Positions 1 to 8,296 of a stretch of 39,255 nt of DNA are shown piece after piece (positions within the stretch are counted from its first letter, which is position 1; every line of letters begins with the position of its first letter). The notes beneath the pieces were generated by a model. The model saw only the letters and a list, made by a program, of their open reading frames with translations. It made no database searches and was not told where the DNA came from. The stretch spans positions 1 through 39,255 of the forward strand of contig JAFGII010000071.1 in the NCBI GenBank assembly GCA_016929695.1, given 5' to 3'. The translations under genes and the position numbers were made by a program. Origin of the DNA: Ignavibacteria bacterium (GTDB lineage Bacteria; Bacteroidota; Ignavibacteria; Tepidaquicellales; Tepidaquicellaceae).

Positions 1-107
1 AAGTATAAAAAACAAAATAAATATATTCAGAAGAAAATAATTTTTATGTTAAACCGCAACGACGCCACGAACGCAAAGAAAATATTAAATAATTGTTGTT
101 TAAAAAA

Positions 108-515
108 TCAGTTTTCCGCAGGACCGGTTTTTAATCTGACCAGATAAACCGTAACCCCGAATAAAATGACAATAAGAATGAATTTCAGAACATAATTTTC
201 AACCGCAAAAAGAACAGATATCAGAATTGAAATCCATAATAATACTATAAGAACGACTTTGGTTTTAATTGACATACCCCTACCCTCACGATAGTTTTTT
301 AACTGCCGACCGAAAAGTTTGTTTTCGTGCAGCCATATATAAAACTTTTCAGAACTTCTTGCAAACAAGTAAGCCGCCATCAGAAAGAAAACCGTGGAGG
401 GGAGGACAGGCAAAAATATTCCGAGCGTCCCGATTCCGACCATAATAAAACCTATAGTAATAAATAATCCTCTTTTTAACTTATTCTTCGATATGTTTAA
501 TTCCTGTTCATTCAT
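108..515 (-). CDS. YbaN/DUF454-family small membrane protein
   Basis: This 135-residue protein has the DUF454 (YbaN) layout: an N-terminal hydrophobic hairpin with the family pattern GIGTLGIFLPVLPSTVFFL (about residues 22-41), followed by LFARSSEKFYIWLHEN and FGRQLKNYREGRG, then two more membrane segments near the C-terminus. That gives about four membrane segments in the inner membrane. The ATG at 513-515 is the only good start and gives the usual family length. The biochemical role of the family is not known. It lies downstream of hydA on the same strand, but a strong terminator at 581-612 separates them, so it is probably transcribed separately. The family call is confident; no function is claimed. 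Confidence 0.85.
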   Translation of the reverse strand: MNEQELNISKNKLKRGLFITIGFIMVGIGTLGIFLPVLPSTVFFLMAAYLFARSSEKFYIWLHENKLFGRQLKNYREGRGMSIKTKVVLIVLLWISILISVLFAVENYVLKFILIVILFGVTVYLVRLKTGPAEN

Positions 516-580
516 TTATTAACAAAACAACAATTTTTTAATGAAAATTTCAATATAAAATATCCGGTTAATCGGTAAAA

Positions 581-612
581 AAATAAAAAAAGCCCCGACG
601 AACCGGGGCTTT
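581..612 (-). terminator. Rho-independent terminator after hydA
   Basis: The arms AGCCCCG (591-597) and CGGGGCT (604-610) form a perfect 7-bp GC-rich stem around a 6-base loop. Flanking A/T pairs extend the stem. Read on the minus strand, the stem is followed at once by a T-rich tract (complement of 581-590). It sits about 30 bases past the hydA stop codon, so it most likely ends the hydrogenase transcript. Confidence 0.9.
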
Positions 613-626
613 AATATATAACCGAC

Positions 627-651
627 ATATTACCTGAATATCAGGTAATAT
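627..651. repeat. Perfect inverted repeat covering the hydA stop codon
   Basis: ATATTACCTGA (627-637) and TCAGGTAATAT (641-651) are perfect 11-base inverted arms around a 3-base loop. The hydA stop codon (641-643 on the minus strand) lies inside the right arm. A second hairpin, the GC-rich terminator, follows about 15 bases later, so the transcript would end in two stacked hairpins. It may protect the 3' end or assist termination; this is inferred only from the structure. Confidence 0.6.
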
Positions 652-2557
652 ATTTTCCTCGTTTTGTATAATGTGTATGTAGCAATTTATGCGATAAGTG
701 ACTGCACGGGTGTCCGAGGTATTTTTCGTATATCATTTTTATGTGCGGGTTGTCGTGTGATTTTCTTATTTCCAGTGACTCATCTTCCGCATAAATCGCC
801 TGTGCTCTTTTCATTCTAATTTCTTCGTTTGTCGGAATCGGCTGACCTCCGCCTCCGAGGCATCCGCCCGGACAGGCCATGAATTCTATGAAGTGGCATT
901 CGCTGAACTTTCCGCCTGCCTTTATATCGTCCATTACTTTCTTTGCATTAGCTGTTCCGTGCGCTACCGCTACTTTCAATACGGCACCTTTCAGAAAGTT
1001 CCAGTCCGGAACAATGCTCTTTATTAAATCAGGTACAGGTCCTACTTTATCTCCGACAGGAATTTCAAGGTATCTTATTCCTTCAAATCCTCTGACCGGA
1101 ATGATATTGGCTTTTTCAAAAATATCTTCAGTCTTGTTTCCCGTAACAAATTCAATAACGGTCCTTAGTGCTGCTTCCATAACACCGCCAGTTGCACCGA
1201 ATATCAATCCTGCTCCCGAGGCATCTCCGAACGGACTGTCGAAGTGTGTCTTCGGCATTTCAGGCAGATATATTCCCGCTTCTTTAATCATCTTTGCCAG
1301 TTCTCTTGTTGTCAATCCATAGTCAACATCCCTGAATCCGGATGAATCCATTTCCGGTCTGTTGCATTCGAATTTCTTAGCCGAGCAGGGCATTACCGCT
1401 ACAGATACGATATCTGCAGGGTCAACACCGATTTGCTGTGCGTAAAAAGTCTTAATCAATGCACCAAACATTTGCTGCGGAGATTTTGCCGATGACAGGT
1501 TATCAAGATATTCAGGATAAAAATGTTCAATGTATTTTACCCATCCCGGTGAACAGGAAGTAAATTGCGGCAATTTTACCGAAGTATCTTTTTTTACTAA
1601 TGCATTATATAATCTTATTAATAATTCTGTTCCTTCTTCAAGGATTGTAAGGTCTGCCGAGAAATTCGTGTCAAATACAGCGTCAAATCCGATTCTCTTC
1701 AATGCAGTATTCATTTGTAAGGTCATAGAGTGTCCCGGTTCCAGTCCGAATTCTTCTCCGATTGCCGCTCTCGGGGACGGAGCCGTTTGAATTACTACGT
1801 GTTTGTTCGGGTCGTCTATCGCTGCCCAGATTTCATCCGACGGGTCGTTTGCGTGCAATGCGGCTGTCGGACATCGGTTTATGCATTGTCCGCAGTTTAT
1901 ACATACTACATCAGCAAGCGGTTTCTCGAGAAATGTTCCTATGTGCGTTTTATCGCCTCTGTCTATCGCTTCCAATACACCCACTTCCTGAAGGTCTATG
2001 CAAGTTCTCACACATCTTTTGCATAATATACATTTACTCATATCCCTTACTACTGCATATGAGGAATTGTCCACTTCGTATTTGGGTTTTGAAACGTGTC
2101 CAAATGTATAACTGTCAACACCATATTCCTGAGCCAATGCCTGCAGTTCGCAGTTGCCGTTTCTTATACAGGAATAACATTCTCCGGAATGCTCGCTTAA
2201 TAATAAATCTAAAATATGTCTTCTCGCTTTTCTTACATTCGGTGTGGAGGTCTTTACTTTTACCGGTGACGTTATCGGGAATGCACATGATGCCTGAAGT
2301 GTCCGCATTCCTTCCACTTCAACAACGCATATCCTGCAAACTCCCGCAATACATAAGTCTTCGTGATGACACAAAGTAGGAATATGTATCTGATTCTGCC
2401 TGCAGGCTTCAAGTATTGTAGTCCCCAGCGGAACGGATATTTTCTTTTCGTTAATTTCCACGGAAACCATCCCGCCGATAGTACCTGATGTGGAAGGTGT
2501 TTCAACTTTATGTATTTGCTGGCTTACCGGTGCTCTTGATGTTTCTTTTATATTCAT
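641..2557 (-). CDS. hydA: [FeFe] hydrogenase catalytic subunit, NADH-linked type
   Basis: This 638-residue protein is a group A [FeFe] hydrogenase that would interconvert protons and H2 in the cytoplasm. In order it has a plant-type [2Fe-2S] domain (C63, C74, C77, C91), a His/Cys [4Fe-4S] site (H123, C127, C130, C136), two [4Fe-4S] sites (C176-C186 and C219-C229), and the H-cluster domain. The three H-cluster signatures are TSCSPGW (333-339), MPCSAKKFE (389-397) and CPGGCLGGGGQP (562-573). In the first, Ser336 replaces the usual proton-transfer cysteine (C299 of Clostridium CpI); the four ligand cysteines remain. It follows the nuoF-like gene with an ATGA overlap and has a GGAG site before its ATG, so translation is probably coupled. 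No maturase genes (hydE, hydF, hydG) are in this window. Confidence 0.95.
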   Translation of the reverse strand: MNIKETSRAPVSQQIHKVETPSTSGTIGGMVSVEINEKKISVPLGTTILEACRQNQIHIPTLCHHEDLCIAGVCRICVVEVEGMRTLQASCAFPITSPVKVKTSTPNVRKARRHILDLLLSEHSGECYSCIRNGNCELQALAQEYGVDSYTFGHVSKPKYEVDNSSYAVVRDMSKCILCKRCVRTCIDLQEVGVLEAIDRGDKTHIGTFLEKPLADVVCINCGQCINRCPTAALHANDPSDEIWAAIDDPNKHVVIQTAPSPRAAIGEEFGLEPGHSMTLQMNTALKRIGFDAVFDTNFSADLTILEEGTELLIRLYNALVKKDTSVKLPQFTSCSPGWVKYIEHFYPEYLDNLSSAKSPQQMFGALIKTFYAQQIGVDPADIVSVAVMPCSAKKFECNRPEMDSSGFRDVDYGLTTRELAKMIKEAGIYLPEMPKTHFDSPFGDASGAGLIFGATGGVMEAALRTVIEFVTGNKTEDIFEKANIIPVRGFEGIRYLEIPVGDKVGPVPDLIKSIVPDWNFLKGAVLKVAVAHGTANAKKVMDDIKAGGKFSECHFIEFMACPGGCLGGGGQPIPTNEEIRMKRAQAIYAEDESLEIRKSHDNPHIKMIYEKYLGHPCSHLSHKLLHTHYTKRGKYIT

Positions 2558-3756
2558 TTTTTCACTCCGTTTCCGTTTTTGTTAAATATTTCATCGTTGA
2601 AATTTTCTAATATGGATATGAATGAATTAGGACTTGATTGCCCCAGTCCGCATTTTGATGCAATCTGCATTGTTACTCCAAGTTCTTTTAACTTTTTAAT
2701 ATAATCAAATGTATATTCATTTCTCTCAATCATTTCAACTCCTTCAAGAAGTTTCACATTTCCTATTCTGCAGGGTGTACACTGTCCGCAGGATTCTTCA
2801 ACAAAAAATTCCATGAAATTTTTCAGTACATGAAGCATATCTCTGCTCTTGTTGAATATCATTATCGAACCGCCTGTTGCTGCATCTTCATAAGCAAGTT
2901 TTCTGTCAAACTGTGAAGCATTCAAACAAATACCCGATGCTCCGCCGACCTGAACTGCTTTTGTATCTTCCGCTTCTACTATTTTCAGCATTTCATTAAT
3001 GGTTGTGCCCCAAAGTAATTCATATACTCCGGGCTTTTTGCAGTCACCTGAAATTGAAAATAATTTTGAACCGCACGATTTATCCGTACCGTGTGTTGCA
3101 TACCATTCACCGCCTTTTAATATTATATGAGGAACTGATGCAAGAGTTTCAACATTGTTAACTGAAGTTGGTCTGTTATTGTAACCCGTGTTTACGGGAT
3201 ACGGCGGTCTGTTTCTTGATTCACCTCTGTGTCCTTCCAGCGATTCTATAAGTGCCGTTTCCTCTCCGCATACATAAGCACCTGCCCCGAGCCTTATTTC
3301 TATATCATAATTAAAATCCTTACCGAGTATTTTTTCACCAAGGAGATTGTCTTTTCTCATCTGTTCCAGATAATCCTCGAGAAATTTCAGCATATATTCA
3401 TATTCACCCCGCAGATACACTAAACCTTTCTTCGCTCCGATAACGTAACCTCCGATTACCATACCGTCAAATACAAGTTCGGGATATTCTGTTAATAATA
3501 CCCTGTCTTTAAATGTTCCCGGTTCACCTTCATCTGCATTGCATACAAGAAATTTTTCTTCTCCCGTTGCTGCTGCCGTAAGCATCCATTTTGTCGCAGT
3601 CGGAAATCCCGCTCCGCCTCTGCCTTTCAGTTTTGAACTTCTTACTTCGAAAAGTATGTCGTCCCTTCCAAGACCGAGAGCCTTTTTAATCCCGGCTCCG
3701 CGCGTGTACTTGGAAAATAATACCGGTCCTTTTCTTTTGGTCTTTGTTATTTCCAT
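2554..3756 (-). CDS. hydB: NuoF/HydB-like flavoprotein subunit of the hydrogenase
   Basis: This 400-residue protein matches the NADH- and FMN-binding core of NuoF, HydB and HndC. It has GRGGAGFPT (45-53), NADEGEPGTFKDR (73-85), GAGAYVCGEETAL (157-169), and a C-terminal [4Fe-4S] site from C323, C326, C329 and C369. It would pass electrons between NAD(P)H and HydA. Many hydrogenase HydB subunits are near 600 residues, with an N-terminal thioredoxin-like [2Fe-2S] domain and a C-terminal two-cluster ferredoxin domain. This one has neither and resembles complex I NuoF in size. The start is supported by AGGAG five bases before the ATG. It overlaps hydA by four bases. No NuoE-like partner lies next to it, so the complex is either two-subunit or draws a NuoE from elsewhere. 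Confidence 0.93.
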   Translation of the reverse strand: MEITKTKRKGPVLFSKYTRGAGIKKALGLGRDDILFEVRSSKLKGRGGAGFPTATKWMLTAAATGEEKFLVCNADEGEPGTFKDRVLLTEYPELVFDGMVIGGYVIGAKKGLVYLRGEYEYMLKFLEDYLEQMRKDNLLGEKILGKDFNYDIEIRLGAGAYVCGEETALIESLEGHRGESRNRPPYPVNTGYNNRPTSVNNVETLASVPHIILKGGEWYATHGTDKSCGSKLFSISGDCKKPGVYELLWGTTINEMLKIVEAEDTKAVQVGGASGICLNASQFDRKLAYEDAATGGSIMIFNKSRDMLHVLKNFMEFFVEESCGQCTPCRIGNVKLLEGVEMIERNEYTFDYIKKLKELGVTMQIASKCGLGQSSPNSFISILENFNDEIFNKNGNGVKK

Positions 3757-4015
3757 TTTTTCTCCTGTTTAAAAAATCTGTGTGTCTTTCTAATATAGTA
3801 TTTAGAATGCATAGAATATTTTAACTGATATTTTGAATTGTTTGTTCGTTTAGGAATCAATTAATACAAAATTATCATGTAAATTAGCCAAATTTAAAAC
3901 TTTCTTCAATGGAAATTTCTGTCCGGGATAAGACCGAAAAAGTATAACTTAATAATAAGAAAACGGAATTTCTATTCTCTTAACTTAACTCCTGATTAAA
4001 GATATATTGGACATA

Positions 4016-4834
4016 TCAGTCAACTAAATGACTGATATTTATCAACTTAACAAGTAATTTCTGTAACTTATCCAGAGGGAGCATATTACTGCCGTCACTA
4101 AGTGCTCTTGAAGGCTCAGGATGGGTTTCGATGAAGAAACCGTCCACTCCTACCGCCGCTGCCGCTTTAGCCAGCGGCTCGATATATTCGGGATTTCCCC
4201 CGCTGATTCCCTTTTCCTTTGAAGGCATTTGTACAGAATGTGTTGCATCAAATATCACGGGAAAACCGAACTTTTTCATAATAACAAGATTCCGAAAATC
4301 CACAACGAGATTATTATATCCGAAAAATGTTCCCCTTTCGGTTAAAATTATTTTTTTACTGCCGACTGCTTCCGCTTTCTCCGCCTGATACTTCATATCG
4401 TAAGCGGATATAAACTGACCTTTCTTTATGTTAATTATCCGTCCTGTTTCAGCAGCGGTTTCTATTAACTCAGTTTGCCTGCAGAGAAATGCAGGTATCT
4501 GAAGTATATCCGCTACTTCCGCCGCTATCCCAGCCTCGAGTTCGGAATGAATGTCGGTGATAACGGGAACACTGAATTCTTTCTTTGCATCCGCAAGAAT
4601 TTGCAGTGCCTTATCCATTCCGATTCCCCTGAACGATTTTCCCGATGTCCTGTTCGCCTTGTTATACGATGATTTAAAAACAAAGGGTAATTTCAGTTTT
4701 GCGGTAATTTCCTTCAACCTTTCACAGGTTCTGAATATAACGGATTTATTTTCTACAACGCACGGACCGGCAATAATTAAAATCTTTTTTAAATCTTTGA
4801 ATCCAAACTCTTTCTGAAAATATTTAGGTAACAT
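4016..4834 (-). CDS. kdsA: 3-deoxy-8-phosphooctulonate (KDO-8-P) synthase
   Basis: The 272-residue protein condenses phosphoenolpyruvate with arabinose-5-phosphate to make KDO-8-phosphate, a precursor of lipopolysaccharide. Visible signatures are IAGPCVVE near the N-terminus, FKSSYNKANRTSGKSFRG, VITDIHSE, ILQIPAFLCRQTEL and FIETHPEPSRALSDGSNMLPL. Length is normal for the family. The cysteine in IAGPC is the metal-ligand position of the metal-dependent class (Cys11 in Aquifex; Asn in the E. coli class), so a metal-dependent enzyme is predicted. The gene follows trmH after 11 bases on the same strand, so the two are probably cotranscribed. Its presence implies an outer membrane with KDO-containing lipid A or core. 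Confidence 0.95.
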   Translation of the reverse strand: MLPKYFQKEFGFKDLKKILIIAGPCVVENKSVIFRTCERLKEITAKLKLPFVFKSSYNKANRTSGKSFRGIGMDKALQILADAKKEFSVPVITDIHSELEAGIAAEVADILQIPAFLCRQTELIETAAETGRIINIKKGQFISAYDMKYQAEKAEAVGSKKIILTERGTFFGYNNLVVDFRNLVIMKKFGFPVIFDATHSVQMPSKEKGISGGNPEYIEPLAKAAAAVGVDGFFIETHPEPSRALSDGSNMLPLDKLQKLLVKLINISHLVD

Positions 4835-4845
4835 TATTTTAAAAT

Positions 4846-5430
4846 TTATTTTGAGAGATAGTGGTTTAATTTTTCTTTCAGTTCTTTTTTTGTGTATTTG
4901 CTTTTTTCGTACATACCTTTCTCTTCACGCTGCCTGAATGCTTCATACAGACACACGGCGGCTGATACAGAGACATTTAATGACTGAACCATACCCTTCA
5001 TAGGAATTAAAAAATTTTTGTCGGATAATTTCACTGCTTCATCCGATAAGCCCCTGTGCTCATTACCGAATACAAGTGCAATTCTCTTTGTTAAGTCAAG
5101 TTCATACAACGAATAACTTCTTCTAAATTCACTTATGTGAGTTGTGTAAATTCTGTATTTTTCTTTTTTTAATTCTCCGTAGCATTCCGAGATTGATTTG
5201 AATTTTATCAGTTCAACCCATTTCTTCGCACTTGCGGAAGATACCCGGCTGACTCCGGGAAAGGACTCCTGATTGTACACTAAATATATTTTATCTATTC
5301 CGACAGAATCGGCTGTCCTTAATATTGCACTTACATTATGACCATCATATATATTTTCAAGTACAACAGTCAGATATTTCTGCCTTTGTCCAATAATTTT
5401 TGTGAATTTGTTTAACCTTTTTTCTGTCAA
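4846..5430 (-). CDS. trmH: SpoU-family tRNA 2'-O-methyltransferase, TrmH-like
   Basis: The 194-residue protein has all three SPOUT motifs: HNVSAILRTADSVGI (31-45, with the catalytic-type Arg38), FGNEHRGLSDEA (121-132) and GMVQSLNVSVSAAVCLYEA (146-164). The stretch after motif 3 (RQREEKGMY) also matches TrmH, which methylates the ribose of G18 in tRNA. Other SpoU enzymes are less likely, since there is no extra N-terminal RNA-binding domain. The start is a TTG at 5428-5430; an in-frame TAA lies a few codons upstream and no ATG lies near the expected N-terminus. It is the first gene of the trmH-kdsA pair and is divergent from the gene at 5483, with only 52 bases between. Confidence 0.9.
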   Translation of the reverse strand: MTEKRLNKFTKIIGQRQKYLTVVLENIYDGHNVSAILRTADSVGIDKIYLVYNQESFPGVSRVSSASAKKWVELIKFKSISECYGELKKEKYRIYTTHISEFRRSYSLYELDLTKRIALVFGNEHRGLSDEAVKLSDKNFLIPMKGMVQSLNVSVSAAVCLYEAFRQREEKGMYEKSKYTKKELKEKLNHYLSK

Positions 5431-5482
5431 CTTTGTTTATAATATTGTATAACAAACTTAAACATTAATATAATTTAAATAT

Positions 5483-6118
5483 ATGAAAAAGATAATTTTA
5501 ATAATAGTTTTTATTTTAATTCAGAATTTTTTATATCCGATGGATTCCGTTAAAGTTAAAACCGAACCGAAAGAACCGAGGAATAACTGGAATATTGGGG
5601 TAACGGTAACAGAAAACGGATTCGGTATCAGCGCCGGATTATTTAAGACACTTGATGTAAATTACGATTTTTATGCAATGTTATCGATAGGAGGAATAAC
5701 GGATAAAAGAGAATTTGAAGAATATGACTGGTACGGAAATCTGATTACCCGAGATAAGGAAAAAAGAGTTTTTCTGATACCTTTAAATATAGGTATCCAA
5801 AGATATATGTTTAAAGAGGATATTGAAGGGGGTTTTCTGCCTTTAATTACGGCAGGTATTACTCCTGCTCTTGTACTGACAAATCCCTATGACAAATCAT
5901 ATTTTACCGCTTTTAAATATTTTCAGGCTGCATTTGCATTCGGCGGATTTATCGGGATTGGAATGGAATTTGTTCAGGCAAAAAACCTTGCTCTCGGAAT
6001 CAACGCAAAATATATGTATCTTGCACCAATAGGAAAAGAAATCAACAGCCTTAAAGACAGACCTATTTCAAATCTCGGAGGATTTCAAATAAACTTTTAT
6101 GTGAATTTTCTGAAGTAA
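5483..6118 (+). CDS. Exported protein, probable outer-membrane beta-barrel
   Basis: I do not recognise a named family. The 211-residue protein begins with a clear signal peptide (KKIILIIVFILIQNFLYP, about residues 2-19). The rest alternates short amphipathic strands rich in Gly and aromatics, for example NIGVTVTENGFGISAGL, AFAFGGFIGIGMEFV and the C-terminal GGFQINFYVNFLK. The protein ends close to a Phe-rich strand, as small outer-membrane barrels often do. It has no cysteine lipobox and no catalytic motif I can see. It is divergent from trmH and convergent with ligA (57 bases apart), so it is probably a single-gene unit. The outer-membrane location is inferred from composition. Confidence 0.6.
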   Translation: MKKIILIIVFILIQNFLYPMDSVKVKTEPKEPRNNWNIGVTVTENGFGISAGLFKTLDVNYDFYAMLSIGGITDKREFEEYDWYGNLITRDKEKRVFLIPLNIGIQRYMFKEDIEGGFLPLITAGITPALVLTNPYDKSYFTAFKYFQAAFAFGGFIGIGMEFVQAKNLALGINAKYMYLAPIGKEINSLKDRPISNLGGFQINFYVNFLK

Positions 6119-6174
6119 GTCTTCCGTTACAAAACTGAACTTCTTAATAAGTATTAAAACAGAACTCTTCATTC

Positions 6175-8283
6175 CTATAAAAGCATTTTCTCGAATTCAT
6201 TTTCCGATATAATCTTAATCCCGAGAGATTTTGCTTTATCAAGTTTGCTTCCGGCTTCTTCCCCCGCTATGACAAAATCGGTTTTTTTACTTACCGATGA
6301 AGATACTCTGCCGCCGTATTTTTCTATAAGTTCCGAGGCTTGAGTTCTTGTATATTTTTCGAGTGTTCCTGTTAAAACGAATGTTTTATTTCTGAATCCC
6401 TCTTTTTCTTCCTTTGCTGTATCAGTATCAACTTGAAATTTCAGTCCCGACTTTTGAAGTTTTTCAATTAACTCACTGCTTTTCCTATCCTTGAAAAATT
6501 TAACAACGCTTTCAGCAATTTTAGGTCCTATTTCGTGAACATTACTTACTTCTTCCGCAGATGCAGACGATAATCTGTAAATATCCGCAAAACTTTTTGC
6601 AAGTATTTTAGCCGTTCTATCTCCTATATGACGAATACCGAGTGCATACAGTACTTTTTCAAAGGGTTTTTGTTTTGACTGTTCTATCGAATTTAGAAGA
6701 TTGTCAATGCTTTTTTTACCAAAACGTTCGAGTTTAATTAATTCTTCTCTCCGGTTTTTTAATCTATAAATATCAGTTATATCTTTTAAAAAATCCTTTT
6801 CGATAAAAATTTCCGTTATATTTTCACCAAGTCCCCGGATATCCATCGCATCCCTCTGAACAAAATGTAAAATTCTTCCCTGCACCTGTGCGGGGCAGAA
6901 ATAATTTATACAATATATATTTGCTTCGCCCTCAGGTCTCTCTAATTTTGAATTACATACGGGACATAATTCCGGTATGGGAAATTCGCGTGAACCTGCT
7001 TCCCTCTTTTCTTTTATGATTTCAACAACTTTCGGAATAACATCTCCGCCTTTCTCTATAACTGCAATATCACCTTCTCTTATGTCTTTACGGCGGATTT
7101 CGTCAAAATTATGCAGTGTAGCCCTCGATATCGTCGAGCCCGCAAGAAATACCGGCTCAAGTTCCGCAACAGGAGTAATCGTTCCCGTCCTGCCGACCTG
7201 TAATGTAATCCTGTTTATCCTTGTTGTTTTTTGTTTCGCTTTGAATTTGTATGCAATTGCCCATTTCGGTGATTTGGAAGTGTATCCTGCTGTTTCCTGC
7301 TGACGCAGTGAATCAATTTTCACTACAACTCCGTCAATTTCATAGGGAAGGGTATCCCTGATTTCTTCAATTCTGTCACAGTATTCTTTTACTTCATTAA
7401 TGCCGTTTAATTTTTTATAATATTTATTTACCGGGAATTTAAGTTCTTCAAGAATTTTTAGATTTTCAAAATGACATTTTAACCTTATATCATCAGACCT
7501 CAGAGAATATACGAAAATGTTTAACGGTCTTAATACAACTTCTCTTGAATCTTTTAGTTTTAATGTGCCTGCTGCAGTATTTCTGGGATTTGCAAATGTT
7601 TTTTCTCCGCGGAGTTCCTGCTCTTCGTTAATTCGTTCGAAATCTTCTTTCTTAATAAATACTTCGCCCCTTACTTCAAAATTCTTGTGAACTGCAGATT
7701 TAACTGATAGAGGTATTGATTTAATTATTTTTAAGTTTTTCGTAATGTCGTCTCCTGTTATGCCGTCTCCACGGGTTGCACCGGTTTTTAATTTCCCGTT
7801 TTCATATATTAATGATACTGCAATCCCGTCAAATTTTAACTCACATACATATTCATATTCCTCACCGCCAAGAGCTGATTCCACCCGCCTGTCAAATTCC
7901 AGTAAATCCTCAAAATTATATGAATTTGATAATGACAACATCGGATATTTATGCGTAATTGTTCTGAATATATTTATCGGTTCACCTGATACCCTTTGTG
8001 TCGGTGAATCTTCGGTTTGCAGTGCAGGATATTTTTTTTCGAGTGATTCAAGTTCTTTCATCATCATATCATATTCGTAATCATCTATGTCCGGCTGTGC
8101 CAACACATAATATTTGTAGTCGGCATCTTTGATTTTTTCTTTTAATTTTTCAATTTCTTCCTTTGCAGCATATTCGGATTTGTTTTCCTCCGGATTGCCG
8201 TTCTCCGATAAAAAAAGTCCGGTAGAATCATCTGTGTTAATTCTGCCGGACTTTTTATCCCCTGATTTTTTCTTTTTTGTCAA
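6175..8283 (-). CDS. ligA: NAD+-dependent DNA ligase
   Basis: LigA seals nicks in double-stranded DNA during replication and repair, using NAD+. The 702-residue protein has domain Ia (DADYKYYVLAQPDIDDYEYD, about 53-72), the adenylation motif ELKFDG with the nucleotide-accepting Lys150, an OB-fold, and a four-cysteine zinc site (C440, C443, C458, C463). Helix-hairpin-helix repeats (about 475-615) and a C-terminal BRCT domain (about 626-702) follow. The N-terminus carries about 40 extra charged residues before domain Ia. No other good start exists, so they may be a real disordered tail. The gene starts 13 bases after the rodZ-like gene on the same strand. Confidence 0.97.
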   Translation of the reverse strand: MTKKKKSGDKKSGRINTDDSTGLFLSENGNPEENKSEYAAKEEIEKLKEKIKDADYKYYVLAQPDIDDYEYDMMMKELESLEKKYPALQTEDSPTQRVSGEPINIFRTITHKYPMLSLSNSYNFEDLLEFDRRVESALGGEEYEYVCELKFDGIAVSLIYENGKLKTGATRGDGITGDDITKNLKIIKSIPLSVKSAVHKNFEVRGEVFIKKEDFERINEEQELRGEKTFANPRNTAAGTLKLKDSREVVLRPLNIFVYSLRSDDIRLKCHFENLKILEELKFPVNKYYKKLNGINEVKEYCDRIEEIRDTLPYEIDGVVVKIDSLRQQETAGYTSKSPKWAIAYKFKAKQKTTRINRITLQVGRTGTITPVAELEPVFLAGSTISRATLHNFDEIRRKDIREGDIAVIEKGGDVIPKVVEIIKEKREAGSREFPIPELCPVCNSKLERPEGEANIYCINYFCPAQVQGRILHFVQRDAMDIRGLGENITEIFIEKDFLKDITDIYRLKNRREELIKLERFGKKSIDNLLNSIEQSKQKPFEKVLYALGIRHIGDRTAKILAKSFADIYRLSSASAEEVSNVHEIGPKIAESVVKFFKDRKSSELIEKLQKSGLKFQVDTDTAKEEKEGFRNKTFVLTGTLEKYTRTQASELIEKYGGRVSSSVSKKTDFVIAGEEAGSKLDKAKSLGIKIISENEFEKMLL

Positions 8284-8296
8284 TTAAAAAATTAAA

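Noticed and set aside
879-1322. Long plus-strand frame opposite hydA (and similar frames at 1530, 1730, 1762 and 1803)
   Set aside because: They lie antisense to the well-supported hydrogenase gene and have no family resemblance; they reflect codon bias on the other strand.
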